Assembly (NCBI GenBank): GCA_013002885.1
Contig: JABDLS010000044.1
Span: 1-37,068 of the forward strand
DNA: 37,068 nt
Reading direction: 5' to 3'
Source of the DNA: Gemmatimonadota bacterium
GTDB taxonomy: Bacteria > Gemmatimonadota > Gemmatimonadetes > Longimicrobiales > Gaopeijiaceae
Positions 1 through 8,504 of this stretch are shown one piece after another. Position 1 is the stretch's first letter, and every line of letters starts with the position of its first letter. The notes beneath the pieces were generated by a model. It searched no databases, had not been told where the DNA came from, and was given only the letters and a program-made list of their open reading frames with translations. Position numbers and translations under genes: made by a program.

Positions 1-46
1 GCCTGTTTAGCTTTTCAAGCTCAACTGTCTGGTTTTACCAAAGGAT

Positions 47-250
47 GTGATCGTCTTGGAAGTCGTCGTTCAGGACAACGAGAGCTTGGATCGCGCTCTG
101 CGTCGCTTCAAGCGGAAGGTTCAGCGCTCGGGTCTGTACTCCGAGTTGAGGAAGCGCCGCTACTACGAGAAGCCGAGCGCCCAACGCAAGCGCAAGCGCG
201 AAGCTGCCATTCGGCGTGAGCGCCGGAGGCAGCGCCGCAAGCGCACCTGA
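47..250 (+). CDS. rpsU: 30S ribosomal protein S21
   Basis: This is a small basic protein of the 30S ribosomal subunit, where S21 acts near the anti-Shine-Dalgarno end of 16S rRNA. The S21 hallmark [13 protein letters not shown] lies at about residues 17-29 and is followed by a very Arg/Lys-rich tail, typical of the family. Length (64-67 aa) fits. The start is uncertain: GTG at 47 lies only one base after the Shine-Dalgarno-like AAAGGA (40-45), whereas TTG at 56 lies 10 nt from it and gives [10 protein letters not shown], which matches usual S21 N-termini better. The gene appears monocistronic and is followed by an intrinsic terminator. Confidence 0.95.
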   Translation: MIVLEVVVQDNESLDRALRRFKRKVQRSGLYSELRKRRYYEKPSAQRKRKREAAIRRERRRQRRKRT

Positions 251-272
251 TACGGATCGACAGAGATTCGAG

Positions 273-305
273 ACGGTCCTCCTGAATGGGAGGGCCGTTT
301 TTTTT
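273..305 (+). terminator. Rho-independent terminator of rpsU
   Basis: A 10-bp stem (273-282 pairing with 289-298, one G-U pair) has a 6-nt loop and runs into eight consecutive T (298-305). It lies 23 nt after the rpsU stop codon, so it ends that transcript. Confidence 0.92.
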
Positions 306-350
306 GAGCCGGCGGACAGTCGGGGAGACGCCCGTGGCCGTCTTCGGGCC

Positions 351-455
351 GAGCGCCCCACCTGCAGGCCGAGCGCCCCACGTTCAGGCTGCGCGCCCCA
401 CGTTCAAGCTGCGCGCCCCACGTTCAAGCTGCGCGCGCCACGTTCAAGCCGAGCG
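351..455. repeat. 20-bp direct tandem repeat, five copies plus a partial
   Basis: Five units of exactly 20 bp start at 351, 371, 391, 411 and 431. The consensus is GCGCGCCCCACGTTCAAGCT; units 3 and 4 are identical and the others differ at one to five positions. A partial sixth unit starts at 451. The array sits between the convergent rpsU and AraC-type genes, and its last copy runs into the 3' end of the AraC-type gene (stop codon at 444-446). No coding role is apparent. Confidence 0.9.
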
Positions 456-1226
456 CTGCTCGAAGAGATCGTCGAGAGTAGACCATGCCTCGAGATGGTC
501 TGGCGACAGATGCGACCACGCGAAGGTTATGAGGAGGCGATTCCAGCCCCTCAGGGACCGGAGCTCGGTGGGCGTCATCTCGCAGACCCCCCACATCATC
601 CGACACAGATTCCCGTCGGACGTGAAGCCGAGACGACTGGCCGTTTCGGCCACCGTCACCTCACGATCAGCCAGGACCCGACCCACGGCCATCAGCCGGA
701 ACCAGCGCAGGTATGTCGATGGCGTCGACAGGTCCCGCCGCCGAAAGAGCGCCTTCAGGGCTCCCCGGCTCGTGCTGCAGGTGTCGGCCAGGGGACGCAG
801 CGTCGTGTAGTGACTCGGGAATTCCATGACCCGTCGCCCGAAACTCCGGAGCGCCGGAGGCAAGCGCCGCCCGGCCGCCCGGCTGAGCTCGGCTAGAGCC
901 GTGTCGACCCACGTCCGGTCCGTGGCCGACCGCTCGATGGAAGATGCGATCCGATCGGTGAGGTGATCGAGGCGCGTGGGCGGCAGTTCCACCGCCTTCC
1001 TGTCCGCCTCCCAACGTTCGAGGACGGCCGGGCCGACTTCGAGCACGCGCACGTCGTCGGGAATGACCGGCCAGTCCCTGACGGCGTCACGGACCACCAG
1101 ACGAGGGAAGCCCTTCTCCAGGGCGTCGGCAACGAGCCTCGGATCCATGACGACATCTTCCTCCGGATGAGCCGCGCGGAGCACGGCCCTGCGGAGTCGG
1201 TTCTCGGAGGCCTGAACTACGATCAT
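444..1226 (-). CDS. AraC-family helix-turn-helix transcriptional regulator
   Basis: This 260-aa protein has a C-terminal AraC-type DNA-binding domain at about residues 145-235. Two helix-turn-helix segments are visible: one around LADTCSTSRGALKALFR and a second around VAETASRLGFTSDGNLCRMM, the usual position of the conserved second HTH. The first ~120 residues resemble no ligand-binding cupin that I recognise and may be a degenerate receiver-like or novel sensor domain. It is a single gene on the minus strand, convergent with rpsU. The ATG at 1226 has no clear Shine-Dalgarno. The last codons are made of the tandem-repeat unit, so the C-terminus may have been altered by repeat expansion. The target is unknown. 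Confidence 0.8.
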   Translation of the reverse strand: MIVVQASENRLRRAVLRAAHPEEDVVMDPRLVADALEKGFPRLVVRDAVRDWPVIPDDVRVLEVGPAVLERWEADRKAVELPPTRLDHLTDRIASSIERSATDRTWVDTALAELSRAAGRRLPPALRSFGRRVMEFPSHYTTLRPLADTCSTSRGALKALFRRRDLSTPSTYLRWFRLMAVGRVLADREVTVAETASRLGFTSDGNLCRMMWGVCEMTPTELRSLRGWNRLLITFAWSHLSPDHLEAWSTLDDLFEQRSA

Positions 1227-1327
1227 GGGGTCTGGAGTCTGGCGAGGGTGCCTGACACCAATGTGGCGGCCGAAGCGCGATCACGCCAATCAACGAAGTG
1301 TGAAAAGATGCCTGGCTTCCCTTCCCC

Positions 1328-2206
1328 TCAGATGGCGAGAGGAGTCGGCTGCTCGCCCGACCAGTCGTAGAACCCCTTGCCGGTCTTCCGGCCAAACCGG
1401 CCCAATGAGACGATCCTCTTGAGAAGAGGCGGAGGCGCGTACCGCTCCTCGCGATACTCGTCGTACATGATCTCGGAGATCTTGTAGAGGGTGTCGATGC
1501 CGACGAAGTCACAGAGGGTGAAGGGCCCCATGGGGTAGCCGCACCCCAACATCATTCCCGTGTCGATGTCCTCGATACTGGCCACCCCACGCTCGAGTTG
1601 CCGGATGGCGTCGAGCATGTACGGCACGAGAAGCAGATTCACGACGAAGCCCGAGTTGTCCTTGGCCGCGATGGGTGTCTTGCCAAGGGCCTTGGAGAAG
1701 GCGAAGGCGCGCTCGAAGGTCTCGTCGCTGGTGGCGATGGTCTTCACCACCTCCACGAGCTTCATGACCGGCACCGGGTTGAAGAAGTGCAGCCCGACAA
1801 AACGGTCGGGTCTCTCGGTGGCGGCGGCCATGTCGGTGATGGTGAGCGACGACGTGTTGGACGCGAAGATCGTCCCCTCGCCGCAGAGCCCGTCGAGTTC
1901 GCCGAAGAGGTCGTTCTTGGCGTCCAGCTCCTCCACGATCGCCTCGATGACCAGATCGCAGTCGGCGAGATCGGCCACGGTCGTGGTGAACGACAGGCGC
2001 GCCCACGCCGCGTCACGGTCCTCGGCTGAGAGCTTCTCCTTGTCGACGGCTCGGTCCATGGACTTTCGGATACGCTTCTGGCCGGCCTCCAACGCAGCGT
2101 CGTTCACCTCTCGGACGCGAACGTCGAATCCGCTCTTTGCGGCGACTTCGGCGATTCCACTTCCCATGAGGCCGCAGCCCACGACCCCTACTCTCTCGAT
2201 CTGCAC
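1328..2206 (-). CDS. 3-hydroxyacyl-CoA (3-hydroxybutyryl-CoA) dehydrogenase
   Basis: An NAD-dependent oxidation of 3-hydroxyacyl-CoA to 3-ketoacyl-CoA in fatty-acid beta-oxidation or butanoate metabolism is expected. The 292-aa length is that of stand-alone Hbd/PaaH enzymes. The Rossmann motif GVVGCGLMGSGIAEVAAKSG is at residues 7-26. The catalytic region shows SNTSSL (about 117-122), the signature GLHFFNPVPVMKLVEVV with the active-site His (about 138-154), and then the conserved Asn-Ser-Gly (KDNSGFVVN). The C-terminal domain ends with GRKTGKGFYDW. The start is GTG at 2206 with GGAG about 10 nt upstream. A thiolase for the next step is encoded 940 bp upstream on the same strand, so the two probably act together. 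Confidence 0.95.
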   Translation of the reverse strand: MQIERVGVVGCGLMGSGIAEVAAKSGFDVRVREVNDAALEAGQKRIRKSMDRAVDKEKLSAEDRDAAWARLSFTTTVADLADCDLVIEAIVEELDAKNDLFGELDGLCGEGTIFASNTSSLTITDMAAATERPDRFVGLHFFNPVPVMKLVEVVKTIATSDETFERAFAFSKALGKTPIAAKDNSGFVVNLLLVPYMLDAIRQLERGVASIEDIDTGMMLGCGYPMGPFTLCDFVGIDTLYKISEIMYDEYREERYAPPPLLKRIVSLGRFGRKTGKGFYDWSGEQPTPLAI

Positions 2207-2278
2207 AGCATGGTCTCCTGATTCTTCGCGATTGGTTGTGTTTTCTGGTCGTCGGGCTACTTCACCCGTCGTGCTCGT

Positions 2279-3127
2279 CTAGTCGTCGAAGTCGCGCATG
2301 ATGTCTCGGGCGACTCCGTGGAACTGACGCTTCACCCACCGCCGCCACGAAGACGGGGGTGGCTGGAGGGAACGCCCCGTCTCGAGGTCGTCGAGGACGC
2401 CCTCCACCTCACTCCGTACGTCCTTCAGCTTCTTCTTGTGGTGCTGGCCTACCATATACCCGATACCCGACCACACACCGACGCCGGCGGCCACCCCGAT
2501 ACCCACGGCGAGGCCGATCGGGGCTGCGCTGGCGAGCGCGGCGCCGCCCACGGCGCCCACGACGCCTCCCGCCGTTCCCCCTCCCACGACGGCGCCGGCG
2601 ATATCGTCGCCACGAGTGCCCGGATCGACGGTGAACTCCACCAGGGTCCGGCCCTCCTCCACCACGTGCAGCCGGATCTCCACGGACTTGGCGGAAGCGA
2701 TGTAGTACTTGCGGGAGGTGAAGCTCGCGGCCCGGGCCAACTGCGAGGCCCAGTCCAGGGCTGGCCGATACTGTAACACCTCTTTGCCTCTCCGTACCGG
2801 CTGGAGGAGCTGCGTCGCCACCATGAAGTCGTCGACCTCCTCCCGAAGCTCGGCGATGTCGCGCTCCACCAACCTCGACGTCGAGATGGTGGCGGGCCCG
2901 AAGGTGCGATCCAGGAAGCCTCCCTCGGCTTCGCCTCCCCTCACTTCGGCCAGGGCCCTCCGGATATGGTTCTCCGAAAGGCCCACCTCCCCCGCAATGC
3001 GGAAGAGCTCGACCTCGGTGAGCGAGCCTTCCGACGCGTCGGCTTCGGACCCGGCGAGCTCGGCCGCACGCCTGATGACGGCATCGAACTGCTGCCGCGT
3101 AAGGCTCCGGCCGTCACCCCCCGCCAT
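2279..3127 (-). CDS. Conserved membrane protein of unknown function with Gly/Ala-rich transmembrane hairpin
   Basis: I do not recognise this 282-aa protein as a named family. The first ~75 residues look like a small helical domain (LTRQQFDAVIRRAAELA, then LTEVELFRIAGEVGLSENHI), resembling short regulatory helical domains. The middle is a mixed soluble region. Residues about 185-235 form two Gly/Ala-rich hydrophobic segments in hairpin arrangement, followed by a Lys-rich stretch (HHKKKLKDV) and a soluble C-terminus. It lies between the thiolase and hydroxyacyl-CoA dehydrogenase genes, with 21 bp to the former, so it is probably co-transcribed. No functional link to beta-oxidation can be shown. 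Confidence 0.75.
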   Translation of the reverse strand: MAGGDGRSLTRQQFDAVIRRAAELAGSEADASEGSLTEVELFRIAGEVGLSENHIRRALAEVRGGEAEGGFLDRTFGPATISTSRLVERDIAELREEVDDFMVATQLLQPVRRGKEVLQYRPALDWASQLARAASFTSRKYYIASAKSVEIRLHVVEEGRTLVEFTVDPGTRGDDIAGAVVGGGTAGGVVGAVGGAALASAAPIGLAVGIGVAAGVGVWSGIGYMVGQHHKKKLKDVRSEVEGVLDDLETGRSLQPPPSSWRRWVKRQFHGVARDIMRDFDD

Positions 3128-3148
3128 GGGGCACCCGCTGCACGCGCG

Positions 3149-4357
3149 TCAGAACGCCTCGACCACCACGGCGCCGCCCTGTCCACCGCCGATGCACGCC
3201 GAGCCGAGCCCATACTTCTGGCCACGGCGCCGGAGCTCGTGGATGAGGTGGATGGTGATCCGGGCACCCGACGCGGCCAGTGGGTGGGTGATGGCGATGG
3301 CGCCTCCGTCGACATTGGTGATGTCGGGGTCGAGGCCCAGCTCCTTCTCCACGGACTTGTACTGCGGCGCGAACGCCTCGTTGACCTCAACCAGATCCAT
3401 TTCGGCGAGAGACATGCCGGCCTTCTCGAGAGCGAGACGGGCGGCAGGCGCCGGCCCGATCCCCATGACCTGTGGCTCGACACCTACGAAGCCCCACGAC
3501 ACGATGCGGCCGATGGGCTGGACCCCGTTCGCCTCGGCCCAATCAGCGCTGGCGAGGACGGCGCTGGCTGCTCCGTCGCCGATGCCGCTGGCGTTCCCCG
3601 CCGTCACCAGGCCGTCTTTCTTGAAGTACGGTCGAAGTCCACCGAGGGCCTCCATGGAGGTATCTGGACGCATGTGCTCGTCGGCGGCGTACGTCGTGTC
3701 GCCCTTCCGGCCCTGGATGACGACCTCGGCGATCTCGGCGTCGAAGCGCCCCTCGTCCCACGCAGCCTTGGCACGCTGCTGGGACGCAACGGCCACCGCG
3801 TCGGCCTCCTCCCGGGTCACGTCGTATCGCTCCGCGAGTTCTTCCGCGGTCTGGGCCATGGTAAGACCACAGTTGGTGTCGAGGAGGGCCTCCCAGAGGA
3901 GATCCTCGAACTGACCGCCTGCCGGACCGAGACGCAGCTTCTTACCCCAACGGGCACCTCGCACCACGTGCGGCGCCTGGCTCATGGACTCGGTGCCTCC
4001 CGTCAGGCAGACGTCCGCTTCCCCGAGCACGATCTCCTTGGCGCCCTGGACGATGGCCTCGAAACCCGAGCCACAAAGCCGATTCACGGTGAGCGCCGGC
4101 TTCTCCTGGGGGATGCCACTCTGCAGCGCCACGTGACGCGCAAGATAGATGGAGTCCGACGACGTCTGGAGTGCGTTGCCGATGAAGGTGTGCTCCACCT
4201 GGTGGGCGTGGATGCCCGCCGCCTCGATGGCGGCCTTGCTGGCGATCACGCCGAGCTGGGTGGCAGTGAAGTCCTTCAGGGAACCACCGAAGGTGCCAAA
4301 GCCCGTGCGTTTTCCGGAGAGCACGACGACGTCGCGTGAATGGCCCTGCGTAGCCAT
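3149..4357 (-). CDS. Acetyl-CoA acyltransferase / thiolase (acetoacetyl-CoA or 3-ketoacyl-CoA)
   Basis: A 402-aa thiolase that should cleave 3-ketoacyl-CoA or condense two acetyl-CoA. The nucleophilic Cys95 lies in VNRLCGSGFEA, NEAF is at 326-329, and the second active-site Cys388 is in CIGGGQGG. The His of the GHP motif is kept (His358) but the preceding Gly is Thr: GGAIAITHPLAASGARI instead of the usual GGAIALGHP. This is a conservative oddity near the oxyanion hole. The start ATG at 4357 has AGGTTTC immediately upstream as ribosome binding site. It probably forms a beta-oxidation pair with the downstream dehydrogenase. Whether it is biosynthetic or degradative cannot be told from sequence. 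Confidence 0.95.
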   Translation of the reverse strand: MATQGHSRDVVVLSGKRTGFGTFGGSLKDFTATQLGVIASKAAIEAAGIHAHQVEHTFIGNALQTSSDSIYLARHVALQSGIPQEKPALTVNRLCGSGFEAIVQGAKEIVLGEADVCLTGGTESMSQAPHVVRGARWGKKLRLGPAGGQFEDLLWEALLDTNCGLTMAQTAEELAERYDVTREEADAVAVASQQRAKAAWDEGRFDAEIAEVVIQGRKGDTTYAADEHMRPDTSMEALGGLRPYFKKDGLVTAGNASGIGDGAASAVLASADWAEANGVQPIGRIVSWGFVGVEPQVMGIGPAPAARLALEKAGMSLAEMDLVEVNEAFAPQYKSVEKELGLDPDITNVDGGAIAITHPLAASGARITIHLIHELRRRGQKYGLGSACIGGGQGGAVVVEAF

Positions 4358-4422
4358 GAAACCTCGTTCGAATGAAAGTCGGGGAATTCGGGCCCTCAGC
4401 TACCCCCGGGGGGGCGCTCAGT

Positions 4423-5007
4423 TCACGCGTCGGAAGGGAAGTCCGGACGTTCCCGCAGCTCGCGGATGAGCCAGAGGTGGCGCCGGTTGTGCGCCAGGAG
4501 CATGTCGAAGCCCGTGCCCAGGGAGAACCGCATGACGGCGAGGAAGGGCGAGGAGAAACGGATCTTGCCCAGGTCGAGACCACGGGACGCCTCCACCAGG
4601 TCGCCGAGCTTCTCCTGATGAGCCTGGAAGGTGGCGAGCGTCTCGGCGGGGTCGGTGTCAGGCTCGGGCACCATCGGCCGGAACGTCTTCATGCGACGCT
4701 TCACCGGAGGCTCCATGGTCCGGACGAACCACTTCGCGACCCAGGGGTGGCGGTAGGGGCCGTCGGACCGCCGGGGCGTAGCTCCCTCGGCCCGGGCCTC
4801 CGAAACGACCCGTCCCATGACGTCCAGATACTTCTCGTTGACGAGGCCGAGATGGGCCACGTGCCCCGTCATGGACCAACGGGTCTCGTCGGGGCGCCAG
4901 CGGGCCGTGTCCGCCGAGACGGCAGCGAACATGTCGGCCACCTCGTGGTGCTGCCTCTCGATCTCGGCCAGGAGCCCGTCGAGATCGTCGACTCGTTCGG
5001 GTATCAC
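4423..5007 (-). CDS. DinB-family (four-helix-bundle) protein
   Basis: About 194 aa with the DinB/YfiT-like four-helix layout. Evidence is an early helix (DGLLAEIERQHHEVADMFAA), the motif RWRPDETRWSMTGHVAHLGLVNEKYL carrying the first metal-ligand-type His, and a late HNRRHLWLIRELRE helix carrying further His. Such proteins are putative metal-binding enzymes, often thiol transferases, and substrates cannot be predicted. I chose GTG at 5007, which overlaps the pilT stop (GTGA) and suggests translational coupling. The reading frame is open 60 nt further upstream, but that would bury the start inside pilT. Confidence 0.8.
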   Translation of the reverse strand: MIPERVDDLDGLLAEIERQHHEVADMFAAVSADTARWRPDETRWSMTGHVAHLGLVNEKYLDVMGRVVSEARAEGATPRRSDGPYRHPWVAKWFVRTMEPPVKRRMKTFRPMVPEPDTDPAETLATFQAHQEKLGDLVEASRGLDLGKIRFSSPFLAVMRFSLGTGFDMLLAHNRRHLWLIRELRERPDFPSDA

Positions 5008-6083
5008 ACGAACTCTTTCTCCGGCGGCTTGTCGAGGTGCTGCAGAAACGCCTGCTTGTTGTTGCACTTCATATACGCCTCTTCGGGCGTGATCCTGCCC
5101 GACATGAGGAACTCCAGGATGTGCTGATCCAGGAGCTGCATCCCGTCCTTCTTCCCGGTCTGGATGATGGACGGGATCTGATGGATCTTGCCTTCCCGGA
5201 TCAGGTTCGCGATGGCCGAGGTGCCCACCATGATCTCCATGGCTGCCATCCGGCTCTTGCCGTCCTTGGATCGGAGGAGCACCTGGGCCACGACGCCCTT
5301 GAGGCTCTCCGCCAACATGGATCGGATCTGGGCCTGCTCGTCGGCGGGGAAGACGTCGATGATCCGGTCCACCGTCTTCGGTGCCGAATTGGTGTGCAAG
5401 GTGCCGAAGACGAGGTGGCCTGTCTCGGCGGCGGTGATGCCCAGCTCGATGGTCTCCCGGTCCCGCATCTCGCCCACCAGAATGACGTCCGGGTCCTCAC
5501 GCAGGGCAGCCCTCAGCGCGTTGGCGAAACTCCTGGTGTTCGTCCGGATCTCCCGCTGGTTCACCAGCGACTTCTGGTTCTCGTGGACGAACTCGATGGG
5601 GTCCTCGATGGTGAGGATATGGTCGGATCGTGTCCGGTTGATGAGGTCCGTCATCGCCGCCAGCGTCGTGCTCTTTCCCGAACCCGTCGGGCCCGTCACC
5701 AAAACGAGTCCCTTGGTGAGCATGCAGAGCCGGCGGATGGCGTCTGGAAACCCCAGGTCGTCGGCGGTGAGGATGTCCGAGGGGATCGTCCTGAAGACGG
5801 CCCCGAGCCCCTTCCTCTGCCAGAAGACGTTCACGCGGAAGCGCGCGAGACCCTCGATCTCGTAGGCGAAGTCGTAGTCCATTCGATCGACGAAGGTGAT
5901 GCGCCAGTCCTCCTCCATGATCTCGTAGACCAGCGCCTCCATGTCCTCGTTGGACAGCTCACGGAACTTCAGTCGCTGGAGGTGCCCGTGAACCCGGACG
6001 ACCGGCGGCGAGCCGACGGTGAGGTGCAGGTCGGACCCACCCTGCTGCACGAGGACCTTCAAGAACTGATCAATCTGCGCCAT
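5004..6083 (-). CDS. pilT: Twitching motility ATPase PilT
   Basis: A 359-aa type IV pilus retraction ATPase, a cytoplasmic hexamer at the pilus base. The N-terminal PAS-like domain begins with SDLHLTVGSPPVVR (residues 17-30). Walker A GPTGSGKST is at 131-139, the Asp box TIEDPIEF at about 158-165, atypical Walker B (DPDVILVGEMRD) at about 197-208, and the His box TGHLVFGTLHTNSA at about 221-234. These plus the length make it PilT rather than PilB. The start ATG at 6083 follows GGGAGAGCC. Neighbours are a MshEN-domain protein 27 bp upstream and a DinB-like gene overlapping downstream; no pilus assembly genes are in the window. Confidence 0.97.
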   Translation of the reverse strand: MAQIDQFLKVLVQQGGSDLHLTVGSPPVVRVHGHLQRLKFRELSNEDMEALVYEIMEEDWRITFVDRMDYDFAYEIEGLARFRVNVFWQRKGLGAVFRTIPSDILTADDLGFPDAIRRLCMLTKGLVLVTGPTGSGKSTTLAAMTDLINRTRSDHILTIEDPIEFVHENQKSLVNQREIRTNTRSFANALRAALREDPDVILVGEMRDRETIELGITAAETGHLVFGTLHTNSAPKTVDRIIDVFPADEQAQIRSMLAESLKGVVAQVLLRSKDGKSRMAAMEIMVGTSAIANLIREGKIHQIPSIIQTGKKDGMQLLDQHILEFLMSGRITPEEAYMKCNNKQAFLQHLDKPPEKEFV

Positions 6084-6110
6084 TCAGGCTCTCCCTTCCT
6101 TCTACGAGGC

Positions 6111-7370
6111 TCACGACTCCAGAGGCTCCAGCGTCCATTCCAACGCTCCGCTGTCCGCCTCACGGATGAACAGGTGATAGCGGATTCCCGATTCCCAGGC
6201 GCCCTCGGTCGACGTCTCCGGCCAGTGCAGGAACGCGACCGAGGCGATACCCACTGCGGCCGGAGCCCAGCTTCCATCACCGCCCGACAGGTCCACTGTG
6301 ACAGCGTCGAAGTGGAAGATCTTCAGCGCGGCGATCTCCGCGCCCCACGTCGTCGGGTCGCCGGGAAGCCGCACGCTGAACGCCCGGGCCGCACCAGGCG
6401 GGTCACCGTCATTCAGGTGGATGTTCCTCCACGACGGGTCGAAGACGAGTTCGGGGAGGTGCGGGAGGATCTCGTGGCCGAGCTTCGGCGGATCTGCGGT
6501 GACGGCGAAGCGTGCCGTCCCGGCCCGAGCCAGCATCTCGATCTCGGAGACGATGCCCGGTGGAGGAGGCGCGTAGCCGCCCACCTCCTCGTTCTCGGTT
6601 CCTCGGGGGACGAAGAGGTACTCCCGCCCGGACTCGTCTGCGATGCAGTGGGCCCTCACGTGCGTCGTCGAGTCACCTCGTCCCACGAGGGCGTCCCACT
6701 CCGCGCGAGTCTCCGTCACCATATGGCTCGGCTGAGGCTCGAGGCTGCCCTCGAGGGAGTCGGCCCAGTCGCCGGCGAGGGTTCGACGGCGGATGGTTCC
6801 GTGGTCGTTCCACCACGCCTGGGCGCGACTCGCTCGGACGGAGATCCCCCACCGGCTGGCTCCCGCATCCCGCACGACGTCAAGGACGTTCTCCAGAGAG
6901 AGGGGCTCCTTGGGCTCGGCGTCGAGAGCGGTCGCCCGGGCGTGGACCTGCCGTATGAGCTCACGGATGGTCGCCGGCGAGGCCAGGCCCAGTTCCAGCT
7001 CCAAGCCGGTTCGTTCCCGCAACTCCTCCAGTGCGTCCACCTTCAGCGGTGAATCGATGACGACCTGTAGCGTTTCGTCCGTACGGACGATGGGAAGGGT
7101 CAGATGCTCCAGCGCCCACTCCGGAGTCACCAGGGAGGCCGCTTCCAGATCGACGGCGTCTGCATCGGGAAACAGGTACGGCAGGTCGAACTGTGAGGCG
7201 AGGCCGAACTCGATCTCTTCCTCGGAGACGATGCCGCAGGTAACCAGGGCCGCCCCGAAGAAGCCGCCGTGCTCACGCTGATGCGCCAGCGCAATCTCGA
7301 TGTCTTCCTGCGTGATCCGGCCGAGCCCCTTCAGGATCTCGCCGATGTTGCGTTTCTCTCGCTCAGCCAT
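6111..7370 (-). CDS. MshEN (GspE/PilB N-terminal domain) protein without ATPase domain
   Basis: About 419 aa. Residues ~1-130 match the N-terminal domain of PilB/GspE/MshE ATPases: short helices (NIGEILKGLGRITQEDIEIA), the motif GIVSEEEIEFGLASQFDLPY, then a LTLPIVRTDETLQVVIDSP beta region. Some MshEN domains bind cyclic di-GMP. The remaining ~290 residues contain no Walker motifs and I do not recognise them; they include Trp-rich segments and a GGYAPPPPGIVSEIEML stretch. ATG at 7370 overlaps the upstream dehydrogenase stop by 8 nt; ATG at 7376 is an alternative. The gene lies directly upstream of pilT on the same strand, which suggests a regulatory role in type IV pilus function, but this is inference. 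Confidence 0.75.
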   Translation of the reverse strand: MAEREKRNIGEILKGLGRITQEDIEIALAHQREHGGFFGAALVTCGIVSEEEIEFGLASQFDLPYLFPDADAVDLEAASLVTPEWALEHLTLPIVRTDETLQVVIDSPLKVDALEELRERTGLELELGLASPATIRELIRQVHARATALDAEPKEPLSLENVLDVVRDAGASRWGISVRASRAQAWWNDHGTIRRRTLAGDWADSLEGSLEPQPSHMVTETRAEWDALVGRGDSTTHVRAHCIADESGREYLFVPRGTENEEVGGYAPPPPGIVSEIEMLARAGTARFAVTADPPKLGHEILPHLPELVFDPSWRNIHLNDGDPPGAARAFSVRLPGDPTTWGAEIAALKIFHFDAVTVDLSGGDGSWAPAAVGIASVAFLHWPETSTEGAWESGIRYHLFIREADSGALEWTLEPLES

Positions 7371-8427
7371 TGGCATAGTCGGATTGGAGGTGTTCGACGA
7401 TCCAGGTGCCCACGTCCTCGGTGGAAGCATCGCCGCCGAGATCCGGCGTGCGACAGCCGGCTTGGAAGGAGGCAACGGCAGCGGCCTCCACGCGGGCGCC
7501 TGCTTCGGGATGGCCCAGATGGTCGAGCAGGAGGCCGACGCACCGGATGGCGCCCAGGGGATTCGCCGTTCTCGTACCGGCGATGTCGGGAGCTGATCCA
7601 TGGACCGGCTCGAAGAGGGCGTGCTTGCCCGGATGGATGTTCGCCGACGGCGCGAGCCCGAGGCCGCCCGTGATCTCGGCCGCGAGGTCGCTGATGATGT
7701 CGCCGAAGAGATTGGAGGCCACCAGGACCTGGTACCGCTCGGGGCGCCGGACCAGGTCCATGGCCATCGCATCGACGTACATGGCGTCACGCTCGATCTC
7801 GGGAAACGTCTCACCGACCTCTTCGAAGACCCGGCGCCAGAGCCCACCCACATGGCGCATGACGTTGGACTTGTCCACGAGGGTGACCCGCGTCCTCCGC
7901 TGCGCGCGTGCGTACTCGAAGGCGGCTGTGACGATGCGCTCGACGCCCATGCGGGTGGCGATGTTCTCCTCGAGGGCCACCTCGTCAGCCGTGTGCTTCC
8001 GCAGGCTGCCCCCCATCCCCGTGTACTCGCCCTCCGTGTTCTCGCGGAAGATCTCGAGGCGTAGACCCGACAGGTCCCGGGAGAGGGGAGAGAGCTCGGG
8101 CGCCAGGAGTGAACAGGGGCGGAAGTTCACGTAGAGGTCGAGCCTGAAGCGCATGCCCAGGAGGATGTCCTTGGCGTGCTGATTGCTCGGTACCCTTGGA
8201 TCACCCAGCGCTCCGAGGAGCACGGCATCGTACTCCGACTCGATGGCGGCGAACTCGTCGTCGGTGATGGTGACCCCGTCGCGGAGGAACCGCTCGGCGC
8301 CATAGGCCAGCTCGTCGCAAGCGACTCCTGCCTTCTCGGCTTCGGAAACCACCTCGAGGACGCGTCGGGCCTCCCGTACGACTTCCTTACCGATTCCGTC
8401 ACCGGGGATGAGTGCGATGCGAGGCAT
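7363..8427 (-). CDS. Isopropylmalate/tartrate/D-malate dehydrogenase family enzyme
   Basis: A 354-aa NAD-dependent, metal-requiring beta-decarboxylating dehydrogenase. Family marks: the N-terminal IALIPGDGIGKEV, the substrate-binding Arg segment LYVNFRPCSLL, FRENTEGEYTGMGG, the catalytic Lys in VDKSNVMRH, Asp ligands in DAMAMDLV and SNLFGDIISDL, and the NAD-binding HGSAPDIAGTRTANP. The RENTEGEY wording and YVNFRP resemble the tartrate/D-malate and isocitrate-type branches more than classical LeuB (RELTGG-type), so automatic annotation as leuB may be wrong. No other leucine-biosynthesis gene is present. The ATG at 8427 lacks a visible Shine-Dalgarno. Confidence 0.9.
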   Translation of the reverse strand: MPRIALIPGDGIGKEVVREARRVLEVVSEAEKAGVACDELAYGAERFLRDGVTITDDEFAAIESEYDAVLLGALGDPRVPSNQHAKDILLGMRFRLDLYVNFRPCSLLAPELSPLSRDLSGLRLEIFRENTEGEYTGMGGSLRKHTADEVALEENIATRMGVERIVTAAFEYARAQRRTRVTLVDKSNVMRHVGGLWRRVFEEVGETFPEIERDAMYVDAMAMDLVRRPERYQVLVASNLFGDIISDLAAEITGGLGLAPSANIHPGKHALFEPVHGSAPDIAGTRTANPLGAIRCVGLLLDHLGHPEAGARVEAAAVASFQAGCRTPDLGGDASTEDVGTWIVEHLQSDYANG

Positions 8428-8504
8428 GTGCGAAAGTGTCGGAGGAAGCGCTTCGATCTTGAAAGGCTCGCCAGATGCGCGGGTCGGGAAAAGGTCTGTC
8501 GAGC

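Noticed and set aside
1..46. Small palindrome AGCTTTTCAAGCT ahead of rpsU as a terminator or S21 autoregulatory site
   Set aside because: The stem is only 5 bp and the upstream sequence is cut off by the window, so no call is possible.
351..455. CRISPR array
   Set aside because: The 20-bp units are contiguous with no spacers, and there are no cas genes.
7363..8427. Confident leuB assignment
   Set aside because: The substrate-loop motifs (RENTEGEY, YVNFRP) fit tartrate/malate-type members better and no leu gene is near.
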